A stretch of 64,000 nt of DNA. Source: Nigrospora sphaerica (Eukaryota; Ascomycota; Sordariomycetes; Amphisphaeriales; Apiosporaceae). Positions within the stretch are counted from its first letter, which is position 1, and every line of letters begins with the position of its first letter. This document shows positions 23,075-34,132 of this stretch, piece after piece. The stretch is taken from contig JAGVVL010000002.1 in assembly GCA_018287875.1 (NCBI GenBank), positions 3,472,001-3,536,000 of the forward strand, given 5' to 3'. Position numbers and translations under genes: made by a program. Under the pieces are notes generated by a model, which ran no database searches, was not told the origin of the DNA, and worked only from the letters and a program-made list of their open reading frames with translations.

Positions 23075-24296
23075 CTCTCATCGCACTTCCTATCTTCTCG
23101 TGGATTTCCTGATATCAAGAAGGGGTTGGATCTGGTCAGTTCGACCTGGCTTCAGCGGCCGTGAAAAGCAAGGGGAGCTCACGTCTGCCTCGATGTTCAA
23201 TATCTCGTGAAGGTAGCGATGTTTCGACGTGCCAGGACTGCTGTCGGAGGACGCCAGGTTTCCAACAACTGGAGAAGAGCGGGTAACGGATAGCAGACGC
23301 ATTGTTCATCCCCGTACCGTCTTGAAGACAAGGCACATCGTGAGAATCAACCGTCCTGCAAATTGCGCGGCAGTACTCGGAGACAATGGTTTTCTTTTTG
23401 TTTCCATGCCCATAGGAGCAAACAGATGTAGCGTAACACTGGTCACACTATGTTACTACCGAACTGCATGCCGTCCTACAGATTCCGTTCCACAACGTGG
23501 CGAGGATACGGCAAGCATCACGCCTTACCGAGGACTTTACCGAGATGGCAGTAAAAACACGACAAACGCCTGCATATCTCGGCATCGTATCCCGATGCAC
23601 ATGGAAGTTCGGTGGAACGTGGTGACGGGTGGCACACACCAACATCAGCTCCTCGAATCTTGAATCTACCCAGTGATGTGTTGATAAGAAAACGCTGCTG
23701 TCAAACAGCCCCCAAAACTGGAGGTTTGGTGACAGGAAGAGCACAGTGCTAGCTTCAATCCTACCTTGATGGCTTCTGACGTTATTGGAAGGCTCTTAGA
23801 GAGAAAGCGCAGTTGCGTTTGGTTACTGTGACGCTTTACCGTGACAACACACCACTGCTGGGCATGGCGTATTGCATGGCAAGCTCGGCATTGGACCGGG
23901 TCACTTGCATAGAGGTCGGCTTGAATGGCTTCTGAATGTTTGGAATGCCCACGGCCATGATGGACGTCGATGACCGAGTGAAACGTGGGGACGTGTCGGA
24001 ATATGCGAAGCAAGCGGCATGGTTGTTGCTCGCTCGTCTGATCCATTGATACTGCCTGGACGGGAAGTAGCCCCTGCCGTTGCCCATTTCGGGGGGGAGT
24101 GGGGGAGGGGGTTGAATTCCCGGCACTCAATTAACGCGTCGATGGGCGCCTGAACGCGCCCGATAAATCGAGCGATAAGGACTCAACTTCCTCGTTACAA
24201 CACGACCCCCGAGCATTGCGCAGCGATCCGGTGGGAGTGTTGGCAGATTTGCGCCAATGGGCTGGCAATCAAGAAACACCGGCTCACCGAGTCACA
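23075..24296. other. Divergent intergenic region
   Basis: Promoter space between the Ser/Thr-rich gene (-) and the checkpoint gene (+). Minus-strand frames at 23666-24130 begin with non-ATG codons and show no known motif. A missing first exon of the 22.3 kb gene could lie near its left end. Confidence 0.45.
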
Positions 24297-26829
24297 ATGT
24301 CCGACTTTTCCGATGACGACTTCGACGATCTGAACGCCAACGCCCTGGCTGAGCTCGAAAACACGGCCATCCAGTTCACGCAGGCACAACAGAAAGCAAC
24401 GCAGACGCAGGACACATACCAGGCCTCCGACCTCGACTTTGAAGACGACGACCTCGACGGCGACACCGTTATCCACGATGAGTCGCTAGGCCAGCCGATT
24501 CCTGTCGACAGGCCACTTGTGCAGTCCTCCACCCGCATTGTGCCGCAGCACGCGACCAAGCAGCAAAATGGCTGGCGAGCGCCGGCCCCGATACCCGGCG
24601 GCCACATGCGGCAGCAGAACTCTCGGTCTTTCGGCCGGCCCCTGAAACCGCAAGCTGAAATCGCTCCTCGGCAGTCCCAGTCCGGACCGTACAGTCAAAT
24701 GCGCCCACCGGCCGCCCTGCCCCGTCCGGGTCCCTCGATACCGTCCCGCTACCAGGCCTCCCAGGCCTCCCGCCAAACAGCCCCTTCGGCTGCCGAGTTG
24801 AGCCTGCAAGCCCAGGTCCGCGACCTGCAACTGAGACTACAGGCCCGGGAGGGCGAAGTGGGCATTGTCCGCAAAAACCACGAAAAGTACCGCGAGGAGC
24901 ACGAGCGGGAACTGCAGGCCTTGAAGAAGCAGACAGCCGAGCAACTCCTCAGGAAGGAGCGGGAAGTCGAGGCCGCGAGAGCGGCCGAGAGGACGGCTAC
25001 TACTGAGCTCGAGTTCGCCCGACGGGATATGAGAGAAGAGCTCGGCCGCGCGAAACGGAAAGAAAGGGACGGCGGCACACCAAAGAAGAACAATGCCGCC
25101 AAGGCATGGGGCGTGTCGGATGGCTTCGAGGACGTCGAGGTGGCTGGGAGCCCGACCAAAGGGGCTCGGGGTAGGAACACCGGAGGGGCTGTCGCCAGTG
25201 TCGTTGTCGAGCCTGCGCCCCGAGGATCGAAAACACCTACCAAGGGCAAACGGAAACGCCAGGCCACTATGGATAGCCCCGTCATGGCCCTAGAGACGAC
25301 GGACGATCTACCCGTCTTCGACGGCGACAACGGCATCGCTGCCACATCCGCGGCGGTGCAGCCCCCGTACACCGCCGCACCCAAGAAAATCGGCCATGTC
25401 GACGTACGTCTCACGTCTAGTTCTGCCGCCCTGCGTTGTTGTAAACCCTCCAAGGCCCCAAAGCTGACGTTTTACTTCCAGTTCTTCAAATTCCTCCTGA
25501 ACCACAGCTCTGCCCAGGGTCGGGCGCTCACCTTTGACGTGCTCGCTGGTTTCTCCCTGCCATCCAACCAGTCCGAGAGCTTGGCATCTAGCCTACTGCA
25601 GAAGCTGGCTACCATCGGCGACCCAAGCGATTCCACGCGACTCCCGGTCGAATTTTGCGAGCTACTCCTTGATTTGTGGTCCCGTTGTTGGGAAGAAAAA
25701 TACGTGAGTCTCTTTCTAGTTCGTAGACCTGGTTGGGTCCCTTACACAGTCTCAGCTCGAACCTATCACCGAGCTGGTGTCTCTCTTGACAATGGCTCTG
25801 CAGCTAGACACTGGGGGCATTGCGCCGCACATCGCCGAACCATTGATCTCGGTGGCGACCCCTTGTTGCTTCGAGGTAGGCATCTTGCGGACCAGCAATC
25901 CAGGAGCCGGTGATGCGCCTAGTGAGGAGGCCTTGAACTGCAAAACCAAGATTCCAACGACGTCCATTCTCTCACTCATGTACCTGACTGCCCTTGGTTG
26001 CGCCACGTCGACGCCTACCCGAGGCACGTCGTCAACTCCTATCATGGGCTTCTGGGGCAGCATGGTAGTTGAGTTCGTGCTCACGATGCTGGGCAATAAG
26101 CAGCCAGTCGACGACATTATTGCCACGGTGCGACTTTTGTCCACGTCGGCTTTTGAGGATTCGATTGGCCCCACGACGCATGCCAAGCGGCCTCTGGACG
26201 AGATGGCCTCTGCAGTTATTGATCGTGTATCTTTCCACCTGGTCGGCGCTCAGAACTGGGAGCTCAACGACACAAAGCTGTGGACTGTGCGTCATGCCGT
26301 GCTGCAGACACTCTCTGCTTTTGCTAGCTCGCCCTACGGTGTTCAACAGCTGGGTGCGCACCGAACGGTGATCCCCCGCCTGGTGATCTTCCTTGTCTGG
26401 TCCATCGACGAGCTATACGATGGCGGACTTAGCACACGTTCCTACGTGTTGTCGCCTCCTTCGACGCCGCCCGGAGAAGACGGGTTGTCGCAGCGGGTTC
26501 TCCGGCCCGTACAGAACCGCGAGAGCCTACAAACACTCATCGCACACGCCATGGCGCTGCTCCACACCATTATCACGCACCCTCGCAACAAGGACACGGT
26601 CGACGTGACAGCAAAGGTGGCCACGTTTACGGGCGGGCCGCAGAAATACCTACTCAGCCTGGCACGGCTGAACTTTGCCGAAGACGGGGTCAGTGAGGAA
26701 ACGGCGGATCTGGCGCGAGAGTTGCTGGAAATGCTGGTAACAGAAGAGGAGGGCGCGGAATTAGGAGACTTCTTTGGTGGCTCGCAGATGACGTCTGCGG
26801 ATGAGCCACAGGGGGGCAGCGGGGCGTGA
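24297..26829 (+). CDS. ATRIP/Rad26/UvsD-like DNA-damage checkpoint protein
   Basis: Partner of the ATR-family kinase, which recruits it to RPA-coated single-stranded DNA in the nucleus. Exons 24297-25403, 25482-25703 and 25756-26829 give 800 residues. The acidic N-terminus MSDFSDDDFDDLNANALAEL resembles the RPA-binding motif of ATRIP. Residues about 165-265 form a strong coiled coil (LQAQVRDLQLRLQAREGEVG and following), as needed for ATR binding and dimerisation. A Lys-rich segment with SPTK and TPTKGKRKR suggests nuclear import and CDK sites. The C-terminal 430 residues are helical and repeat-like. Introns are 78 and 52 bases; the 78-base intron is a multiple of three without a stop, so splicing rests on its GTACGT and TTCCAG sites. 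The assignment relies on architecture and the N-terminal motif. Confidence 0.83.
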
Positions 26830-28701
26830 TCTGGAAGTTCTGTTAGTATATACCTGGCGTTGCTTTCTTTGGCGCTGGCGCGGATGGCGTTCCAGCTGAG
26901 GCAGCGATGGCTACATAACCATTACCGGCACATGCGCATGCGAAGCGACTGAATTGCAGCGGGCGAGATTTTTGCACACGTGGAACTTTATTGACAGCGT
27001 GCCCTCGAGCAAGTCTATGGGGAGTAGACATTGGCCCATTTACGGCCCCATCTTACAGTGCGTGTAGGTACGTAAGCATCCAATGATAGAATACCGCTTC
27101 GGCGATAAATTTCAGGGTAGTAGGGGACCAAGACGACCAGGAGCGGCGGGCGCCGTGGCTTGCCTTGAGGCCCCGGCGCGCGGGACACACGGAAAGCTGA
27201 ATGCGTGAACTGGTAGGCCGGAGTTCCCGGCAGGCTGGGAAGGAGGCGACGGCCACGTGTGGTTGCATGTAGCTGAGGACGGGGAGGCAGTTCGACCGGG
27301 AGAGCGTCTGTCTGGCATGTGACGGAGCGCCTCTTGCGGACTCGGTGTGATTAAAGCCTCCGCAGGTCGCTGTCAAATCGGCACCCACGCCGAAGTGCCG
27401 ACGGTACCCATTCGGACACCGGGACTGTTCTGAAGTACAGAATACATCCTCCTCCGGGCCCCTTCTAGCGAGGGTAGTGGCAGCAGTAGGAAGGGGAGGG
27501 AAAATTTGAGCCAAGGGAGCGTAATCACGGGGACGGAGACAAGGACAAGCCCGTGAACCGTGGACGTCGACGTCAGTGAGGCCGCCGACTTGCCACGCAG
27601 CGCCAGCCTGTCGGCCTGTCGGCCTCTATTTTCGCAAGCGGGAAAAAAGACTAGCGCAAATGGCGGCGCCAACAAGAAACGCAGGAAACTCGGGAGATGC
27701 TGGATTCCGTCATAGTGGTGCCTGTATGCATCGAGTATGTATGCCTGTTTTCCGTAAAGGACCGACTGACGGGCATACCATCCGAACAATACAAGAAAAT
27801 AGACTCTGCAAGCGGCGAGCGAATTCATCAATTATCGAGCCGGCACGCGGAGGCTCGCTTCGCGTTTCGCGTGGCCATTGACAGCTCTGTCCGCGGTCGC
27901 CAGCGTTTAGTTCCGGCTCATTGCTTGTCGCGATACGCTTCCTGCCGTCTTGTCGCGCAGGTAAAGGGTAAAGCCTGTCATGGCACCTTGGATCCAGACA
28001 TCAGGCCGGAATGCCCAATTCCAGGGACTGCGGCCATTGGTACATTATGTATGTAGGGCTGATTGGGGCTGGTTTCCCTGGATTGGAAAAGCAAGCGACG
28101 TCTGCTGGTCCTGGTCCAGGCCGGATGACGACAGACCCGCCTGCTCCAGGTTTCCCTAATCGCTTTGTCGCCCGTCGAGAAAATCGGCTTTTTGGTCCAC
28201 TCGCGCCCCAAAATTCCATCTGCCCAAGCGGCCAGCTCAACGCAACCAAACGTCAATCCTCCATCCCATCTTGCCGTACATATCTCGTAGAGAGAGAGAG
28301 AGTGACAGAGAGAGAGAGAGGGAAAGAGGAAGAGGCCAGGGCACCGTCCAGCTTCCGCACCAGCACCAGCACTGCATCGACCGACATTGCATCGCGCGGC
28401 ACGTCTGCCAGTTCGTCCGTCTTGGTACCTGCTTGGCAAGTAAGTACATACCTCTTACATACTCCTCACTTACGTCTGTGAACCTGTCCTCGTCCCACCC
28501 AACCCATCAGCTCAGCTTTCGCATCCTTTGCGCGCCCTGCCACTTCTCACCTGCTGACCAACCCGCCAGCTTCGCGAATCTGCACGCTGCAGACAAGAAT
28601 AACAGTAGCAGCAGTAGCACCGCTTCGGCTTTGGGCCGAAATCTCCTCCTCCTCGGCCGCCACCACCACCACCACCCGACCCAGAAACACGTACAGACAC
28701 C
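26830..28701. other. Intergenic region and leader of CDP-diacylglycerol synthase
   Basis: No gene is seen in 26830-28250. The right end looks transcribed: a purine-rich AG repeat at 28290-28325 and a likely leader intron at 28440-28510 (GTAAGT...ATCAG) precede the CDS start. The leader next to the ATG is rich in ccaccac. Confidence 0.5.
28290..28325 (+). repeat. AG-rich microsatellite in the CDS1 leader region
   Basis: Two runs of AG dinucleotides separated by tgac. The tract is within the likely transcribed leader of the downstream lipid-synthesis gene. Confidence 0.8.
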
Positions 28702-30153
28702 ATGACGAAACCGCGTCGAGGGGTACAATTTCCCCACCGCTCCAACGGCAGCGCCAACGGCCGGAGGGCAAGCTTCGGCGAGGGAAGTGAGGATGGTTCG
28801 GGATCGCCCGCTCGCGCTCGGCGTATGTCGTCGAACCTCGACGGCATCGACGAGAAGGAAAAGGCGGACCAGGCGGCGCTCGCGCCCGCCCCGTCCGAGT
28901 ACGAGAAGAAGAAGGCCAACTTCCTCGAGCGCGCCTTCTGGACCCTCGTCATGATCGGCGGCTTCTTCGCCGCCCTCTTCATGGGCCACATCTACATTAT
29001 CGCCGCCATCACGGCCGTCCAGATCGTCTCCTTCAAGGAGGTTATTGCCATCGCCTCGGTTCCGCCGCGCGAGCGCAACATCACGGCCACCAAGACGCTC
29101 AACTGGTACTGGCTGGCCACCACCATGTACTTCCTGTACGGCGAGAGCGTCATCTACTACTTCAAGCACATTGTCCTCGTCGACCGCGTTCTGCTGCCGC
29201 TCGCCACGCACCACCGCTTCATCAGCTTTGTGCTCTACGTCATTGGCTTCGTCTTCTTCGTCGCGAGCCTCAAGGCCGGCCACCTCAAGTTCCAGTTCAC
29301 CAACTTCGCCTGGACGCACATGGCCCTGTACCTGATCGTCGTGCAGGCCCACTTCGTCATGAACAACGTCTTCGAGGGCATGATCTGGTTCTTCCTGCCC
29401 GCCTCGCTCGTCATCACCAACGACATCTTCGCCTACATCTGCGGCATCACCTTTGGTCGCACCCAGCTGATCAAGCTCTCGCCCAAGAAGACGGTCGAGG
29501 GCTTCGTCGGCGCCTGGTTCATGACGGTCATCTTCGCCTTCATCCTGACGAACCTGCTGATGCGCTCCAAGTACTTCATCTGCCCCGTGAATGACCTCGG
29601 CGCCAACATTTTCACCGGTCTCGAATGCGACCCCAACCCCGTTTTCTTGCCCTACGAGTACCAGCTGCCCACCGACCTGTTCTTCCTTCCCCAGCAGTAC
29701 CAGAGGAAGCTCTCCTTCACCATGGAGCCCATGCAGATCCACTCCATGATTTTCGCGACGTTTGCCTCCTTGATCGCCCCCTTCGGAGGTTTCTTCGCCT
29801 CGGGCCTGAAGCGAACCTTCAAGATCAAGGACTTTGGCCACTCGATCCCCGGCCACGGTGGCATGACGGACCGCATGGACTGCCAGTTCACCATGGGCTT
29901 CTTCGCGTACATTTACTTCCACACCTTTATTGCCCTGAACAAGGTGAACTTTGGTCAAGTCATGGAGCTCGCCATCACGGGCCTGTCGCCCGAGGAGCAG
30001 ATTGAGCTGGTCAAGGGCATGGGCCGCTACCTGGAGAACCAGGGCACATGGAGCCCCCAGGTATGTGCTTGTTCCCCCTTCGTTTAGAGACTGGCTGCTA
30101 ACGTGCGACAGGTGATGGCTTGTATCGATGCTGCGCTGCCCGCGAAGAGGTAG
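28702..30153 (+). CDS. CDS1: Phosphatidate cytidylyltransferase (CDP-diacylglycerol synthase)
   Basis: Converts phosphatidic acid and CTP to CDP-diacylglycerol, the precursor of phosphatidylinositol and phosphatidylglycerol, in the ER membrane. Exons 28702-30060 and 30112-30153 (GTATGT...GACAG) give 466 residues. A disordered cytosolic N-terminus of about 75 residues precedes about eight membrane spans. The family signature near the C-terminus is intact, with DFGHSIPGHGGMTDRMDCQ containing the Gly-His-Gly-Gly and two-Asp metal site. ITNDIFAYICGITFGR and SPKKTVEGFVGAW are also typical. The last exon encodes only 13 residues (VMACIDAALPAKR). The start ATG follows a long CT- and CCA-rich leader with a probable 71-base leader intron. 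Confidence 0.97.
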
Positions 30154-31129
30154 ACACCGTCCCTGCCGCTAGCCTCCCCGGCGCGGGCTGGACCTGGCTT
30201 GGCGGGCCACGCTCGATAAGATGTGCGGGAGGGTGGGGGATGAACGATGACGAGAGAACCCCCAAAAATGTCGGTTGTTGCTGTTGAGTCTGATTTGACC
30301 TTGCTACCTATCCGCCTTGGCCAGCATAGGCATCGGAAAAGGCCGGATGCCCCTTTTTCACTCTTATTACGTGGGTTGGCCACATTTACGGCGCGGCGTC
30401 GAGGAATTGTGCTTGCAAGGATTCCGAGGAGATACTCTGCGGAAGAGATGAAAGAGAGCGGCATGGCACGACGGGCGGACGAATGGGAGGCAAGAAACGA
30501 CGGCCTCGTCCGGTGTTCGGCATGTATCATACCCTGTGTTATCTAGTCTTGCTTCAACACAATTTGATATGGATGAATGGCTCCGGGGAACAGGCATTCC
30601 TCGGCCAGTCCACCCATAATGGTTTTTTTTTTAATAAAAAAAATTTTGCCACTCTACCCAGCTTCCGCTTGAACAGAATACTCCAGCGTACATGGCCCTA
30701 ACTTCTGGCCTAAGCTAGAGAGAAACGCGTTTAGACGACCACATAACTTCCGATCGATTCGGCCACCCAGATATCCCATCATTACCACCGAACCGAAACC
30801 CCGTTGCTCGTTTCGCTACGCGGACCATACGAGGCATTGAATGACAACGAGTATAGGATGGAAATCATGGTTTAATATTACAATAGAATAGGAGGGCGGA
30901 GCCATCTCGGCAGAGATGGCGACCATATAAAGAAGTATAAGAAGAAACCCGGGGCCGAGATCACCCCCTTCCTCCCTCTTTCCCGCCCCGGCCAGCCCGG
31001 TTACTTTTCTCCCCGCGCCGTCCGTCGCGTACGCCGACACGTCCGCGCCGACACGTCCGCCGTCACCCGGGGGGGGGACGAGAAGTCCCGTCACAAAGCA
31101 CGAGGGTACGACGAGCGGCGGGGGCCGCT
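30154..31129. other. Convergent intergenic region
   Basis: 3' flanks of CDS1 (+) and the Gln/Pro-rich secreted protein (-). Contains a T10 run followed by AATAAAAAAAA (30623-30643), a plausible polyadenylation region. No coding sequence is seen. Confidence 0.55.
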
Positions 31130-32610
31130 TTACTTGCGCGGCTCCTGCTCCTCGGGCAGGAGGGCGGGGATGAAGTCGCGCGGCGGCTCGCCCTCGGCCA
31201 TCTCGACGACGCCGGCCGAGGGGTCTACCGGCGCGGCGGACGCGGACGCCGCCGGCGCTCCGCTAGTTGTGCCCGCCGGAGCGCCAGCGCTGCTCGTCGT
31301 CGCTGCAGGTGCGCTCGTCGTCGAAGTAGCCGCTCCTGTGCTGCCTGATGGCTGTGCGGGCGTTGTGGAGTTGAGGGCGGGGGTTGTCGAGTTGAGGGCG
31401 GGTGTCGTGGAGTTGAGGGGGGCGGAAAGGGGCGGGAAGGGTCCCAGGCTCGGCTGCTCGGGACCGGAGCTCGGCTCCTCGGGGGCAGCGCTGGGGGGAC
31501 GGAGTGAGATGTCGAGTTGGTGGGGGATCCCGTGGAGTTGAGGGGGGCGGAGAAGGGCGGAAAGGGACCCGGGATTGGCTGCTCGGGACCGGAGCTGGGC
31601 TGCTCGGGGGCGGCGCTGGGGGGGACGGGGTGAGATGTCGAGTTGGCGGGGGATGCCGTGGAGTTGAGGGGAGCAGAAAGGGGCGGAAAGGGGCGCACTA
31701 CGGGCTGCTCGGGGCCGGAGCTGGGTTGCTCGGCTTCCGGCCGCGGCCCTTGCGGTTGCGACTCCGGTTCCTGCGGCCCATCTGAGGGGCGCTGCGGGGG
31801 CAGAGGGAGGGCCTCGTCCGGCTGCTGCCCTTCCGAGCCTGTCTGCACCTGCTCCGGTTTCTGCGGCTGTTGAGCTCCCTGCTCAGTCTCTTGCTGGCCA
31901 GGTTCATCCTGTTGCTTCGGGGATTCATGCTGCTTCTCGGGCGCCTGCGGTTTCTCGGAAGCAGGAGTGCTCTGCATTGGTTGGGTGGGAAATCCTCCCT
32001 GGTGCTGCTCCTCCTGGCTGGGCTCTGCCCCGTGACTGTGTCCCTGCTCCTGCTGGTCCTGCCCCGGCTGTTGGTTCTCCTGTTGGGACTGTGGCTGGCT
32101 CCATTGTTCCTCTGACGCCAGGAGCTGCTCTGCCCAGGATAGTACCCGGGGCTCCTGGCCCTCGTCCTGTTGGGGCGTCTGTTGTGGCTGCTGCTGGCCG
32201 TTTCCAAAGTGTGTTCCCAAGCCATTGCTGTCATTACCGCCAGAGCTACTGTAAGATCGACAAACCATGGTCAGTAATCAGGCTTCACTCCAAGCAAATA
32301 GTTTTAAACACAAACAACTTACTCTCCACCATCCATGTTGTTGAACATGCGGGCGAAGTCGGCCAGCGTGCCGGTGCTGCTAGATTTCGAAATAGCTTCC
32401 AATTAGCCCGGTCTACGCCATCTTGAAGAAAAAGGCGACAACTGATAATTCCCTTTATGGGGAGGTTGTAGCAACTCACGCTCTATCGTCGCTCTTGTCC
32501 ACGTCTCCCTTTTGGTCGGAGACACCGTCGGACACAGGCGCGGCCAAGACAGCGGGGCTGCTGGCGAGGGCAGCCAGCAACGCCGAGAGGAGCACCTTTT
32601 CGTAATGCAT
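31130..32610 (-). CDS. Secreted Gln/Pro-rich repeat protein, frameshifted in the third repeat
   Basis: Exons 32610-32480, 32379-32323 and 32248 onward join in frame. A clear signal peptide (MHYEKVLLSALLAALASSPAVLA) leads to a short domain (STGTLADFARMFNNMDGGE). A long Gln/Glu/Pro-rich stretch follows, then about 2.5 copies of a 42-residue repeat containing PSSGPEQP and FPPLSAPLNST. At the junction of repeats 2 and 3 the coding strand has C6 (31493-31498), whereas the equivalent junction of repeats 1 and 2 has C7 (31618-31624). As assembled, the frame shifts into an Arg-rich tail and stops at 31225 (403 residues). In the other frame, repeat 3 and a Ser/Thr/Ala-rich tail ending FIPALLPEEQEPRK run to a stop at 31130. 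The family is not recognised; it is probably a cell-wall or secreted protein. Confidence 0.72.
31414..31738 (-). repeat. Coding tandem repeat, period about 126 bp, about 2.5 copies
   Basis: Three successive blocks share the same order of segments: a ggcggaaagg block, a ctgctcgggaccggagct block, a G6-7 run, and gtcgagttgg on the plus strand. They correspond to the 42-residue repeat of the secreted protein. Confidence 0.8.
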
Positions 32611-33583
32611 TTTGAATGAATGTGTTAATGAGCGGAGAATACAAAAAAGAGAGTAGATCACTGCTTGCCAAAAGAATGGTGGGCAAGAAATGACCGTGGA
32701 AGTAGCAGCGAACAGTGAGAACTGCGAAGTGGTGGGCTTGACGAGCCTATACGTTGCCACCGCGGAGCGAAGTAAGGCACTCATATACTACTCAATTGCC
32801 GTCTATGCAAACCAGAGGCCCCAATGCAACGGGAGACGGTGTGTGATCGCCGAATTACGCATACGGAAAAGGCACTGTGCGAAGCCCAATAGGCGCAAAC
32901 GTCCACCAGAGCATAGTCAATGCGCTTCCAAAGACTGGTCCACGGGAACGGGTACTTATACTGAGCGCCAGTGCAACTGCGTGCATAATGTCAATCAATT
33001 ACCGCAGTGGAAAAACGGCCGGACGGTTACGGCGGCCTGCACAGACAGTCTGTTCCCGTACCCATCTTTCGAGGTTGGCGAGACTACCGCCTTTCTTCAC
33101 CCTACCATTGGACATGTCTTAAACCGCAATGGCGCCCACTGTTGGACCGCCAAGTCTAAGTCGCCGATCCATCGCTCTTGATGCTCTGATTACGGACCTT
33201 GTACGCGCCGTAGGGCGTTGTAGGGAGGGGATCTTCCTGGTGTTTGAGATTGGACGTGCTCGTAGGCCTTTAGCTCACATGGATACGCACATAGAATCAT
33301 TATCACTATTATCAACCTACCTCCACACTCAATTGGAAAGAGCTTGCGTGCCTTCAAAGGCCTGTATTTAACTTTTGATTGGCCTGCCTCGAGTTCCGAT
33401 GGTTTCTGAGCAAGTGTGTACGTCTTCAACAGTTACTCCTCCGTTTCTTTTACTTTTTATAGCCCGCACTCATTTTCAGCCTCGAGGTGGTGATACTACA
33501 AAAAGGAAAGGTTCAGACCCAGAACAATAGACGCAACAGAAGAGGAAGCAGTGACCAATGAAATAAAATCAACTAACGAAGGC
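32611..33583. other. Upstream region of the Gln/Pro-rich gene
   Basis: Contains a TATATG-type element near 32782-32787 (read on the minus strand), about 172 bases from the start of the secreted-protein gene. A plus-strand ATG frame at 32690-33181 (163 codons) has no recognisable motif and overlaps this promoter, so I do not annotate it. Confidence 0.45.
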
Positions 33584-34132
33584 TTATACGAGGCTGGGCT
33601 CGTCCTTGCTACCCATGGTATCCACGGATAAGGTCGCCGGCGACTTGTATTTTCTCCGCTTGTGGCGTTGACGGAACCTGGCCGGCTTTGCTTCCATCGC
33701 AAGTTCAAACTCCTCGGGAGGGAAACAGCCAGGATGCTGCGTGCACACCCAGCACTCCCGCTTTTTGCTTTGGCTGGCAGGGCAAAGCTAGTTCATGAAG
33801 GCCCTGGGCTTGGCGCCCTGGGGGTCACAGTAGGTGCAGAGGTCATGCAGTTGGTCCGCAGTCAACACATTCGCAAGAGGCGGTGGCCGCTTGCCGGCTC
33901 TCGCCGCGCTTTTGCCCAGGCCCTTGCGGATCTCGGAGCAGCGAGTCTTCCACTCTTAACGCTTCAGAGTGTTCGTGCAACTGTTCTGTCTCTCCTCGCA
34001 GAGGCGGAAGCCGCTGTACCGGACGAAGAGACGACCGCAGCTGTGTTAAGTCAGGTAGAACCCACAAATGTATTTATTCCGGTGCAGAGTTGGGCCGGGG
34101 TATTTGAGGGGATTGGTGGAAGGAAACGGCAT
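33584..34132 (-). pseudogene. Possible Cys-rich gene broken by three in-frame stops
   Basis: One frame of 183 codons runs from ATG 34132 to TAA 33584 and is interrupted by TAA (34046-34048, codon 29), TAA (33956-33958, codon 59) and TAG (33788-33790, codon 115). Between the stops the peptide has protein-like features: about eleven cysteines, LCTYCDPQGAKPRAF, ECWVCTQHPGC, and a basic tail FRQRHKRRKYKS. Introns could remove some stops (for example a 55-base GTGACC...GCCAG interval around the third) but the splice sites are poor. The opposite strand has an open frame of 200 codons (33662-34264) with a non-ATG start, which is the main alternative. I do not recognise either product. Confidence 0.3.

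Noticed and set aside
28507..29958. 483-codon minus-strand open frame
   Set aside because: It is antisense to the CDP-diacylglycerol synthase gene, whose family motifs and codon use are clear; the frame is a by-product of GC-rich third positions.
32690..33181. 163-codon plus-strand frame starting with ATG
   Set aside because: No recognisable motif, unfavourable composition, and it lies in the promoter of the Gln/Pro-rich secreted-protein gene.
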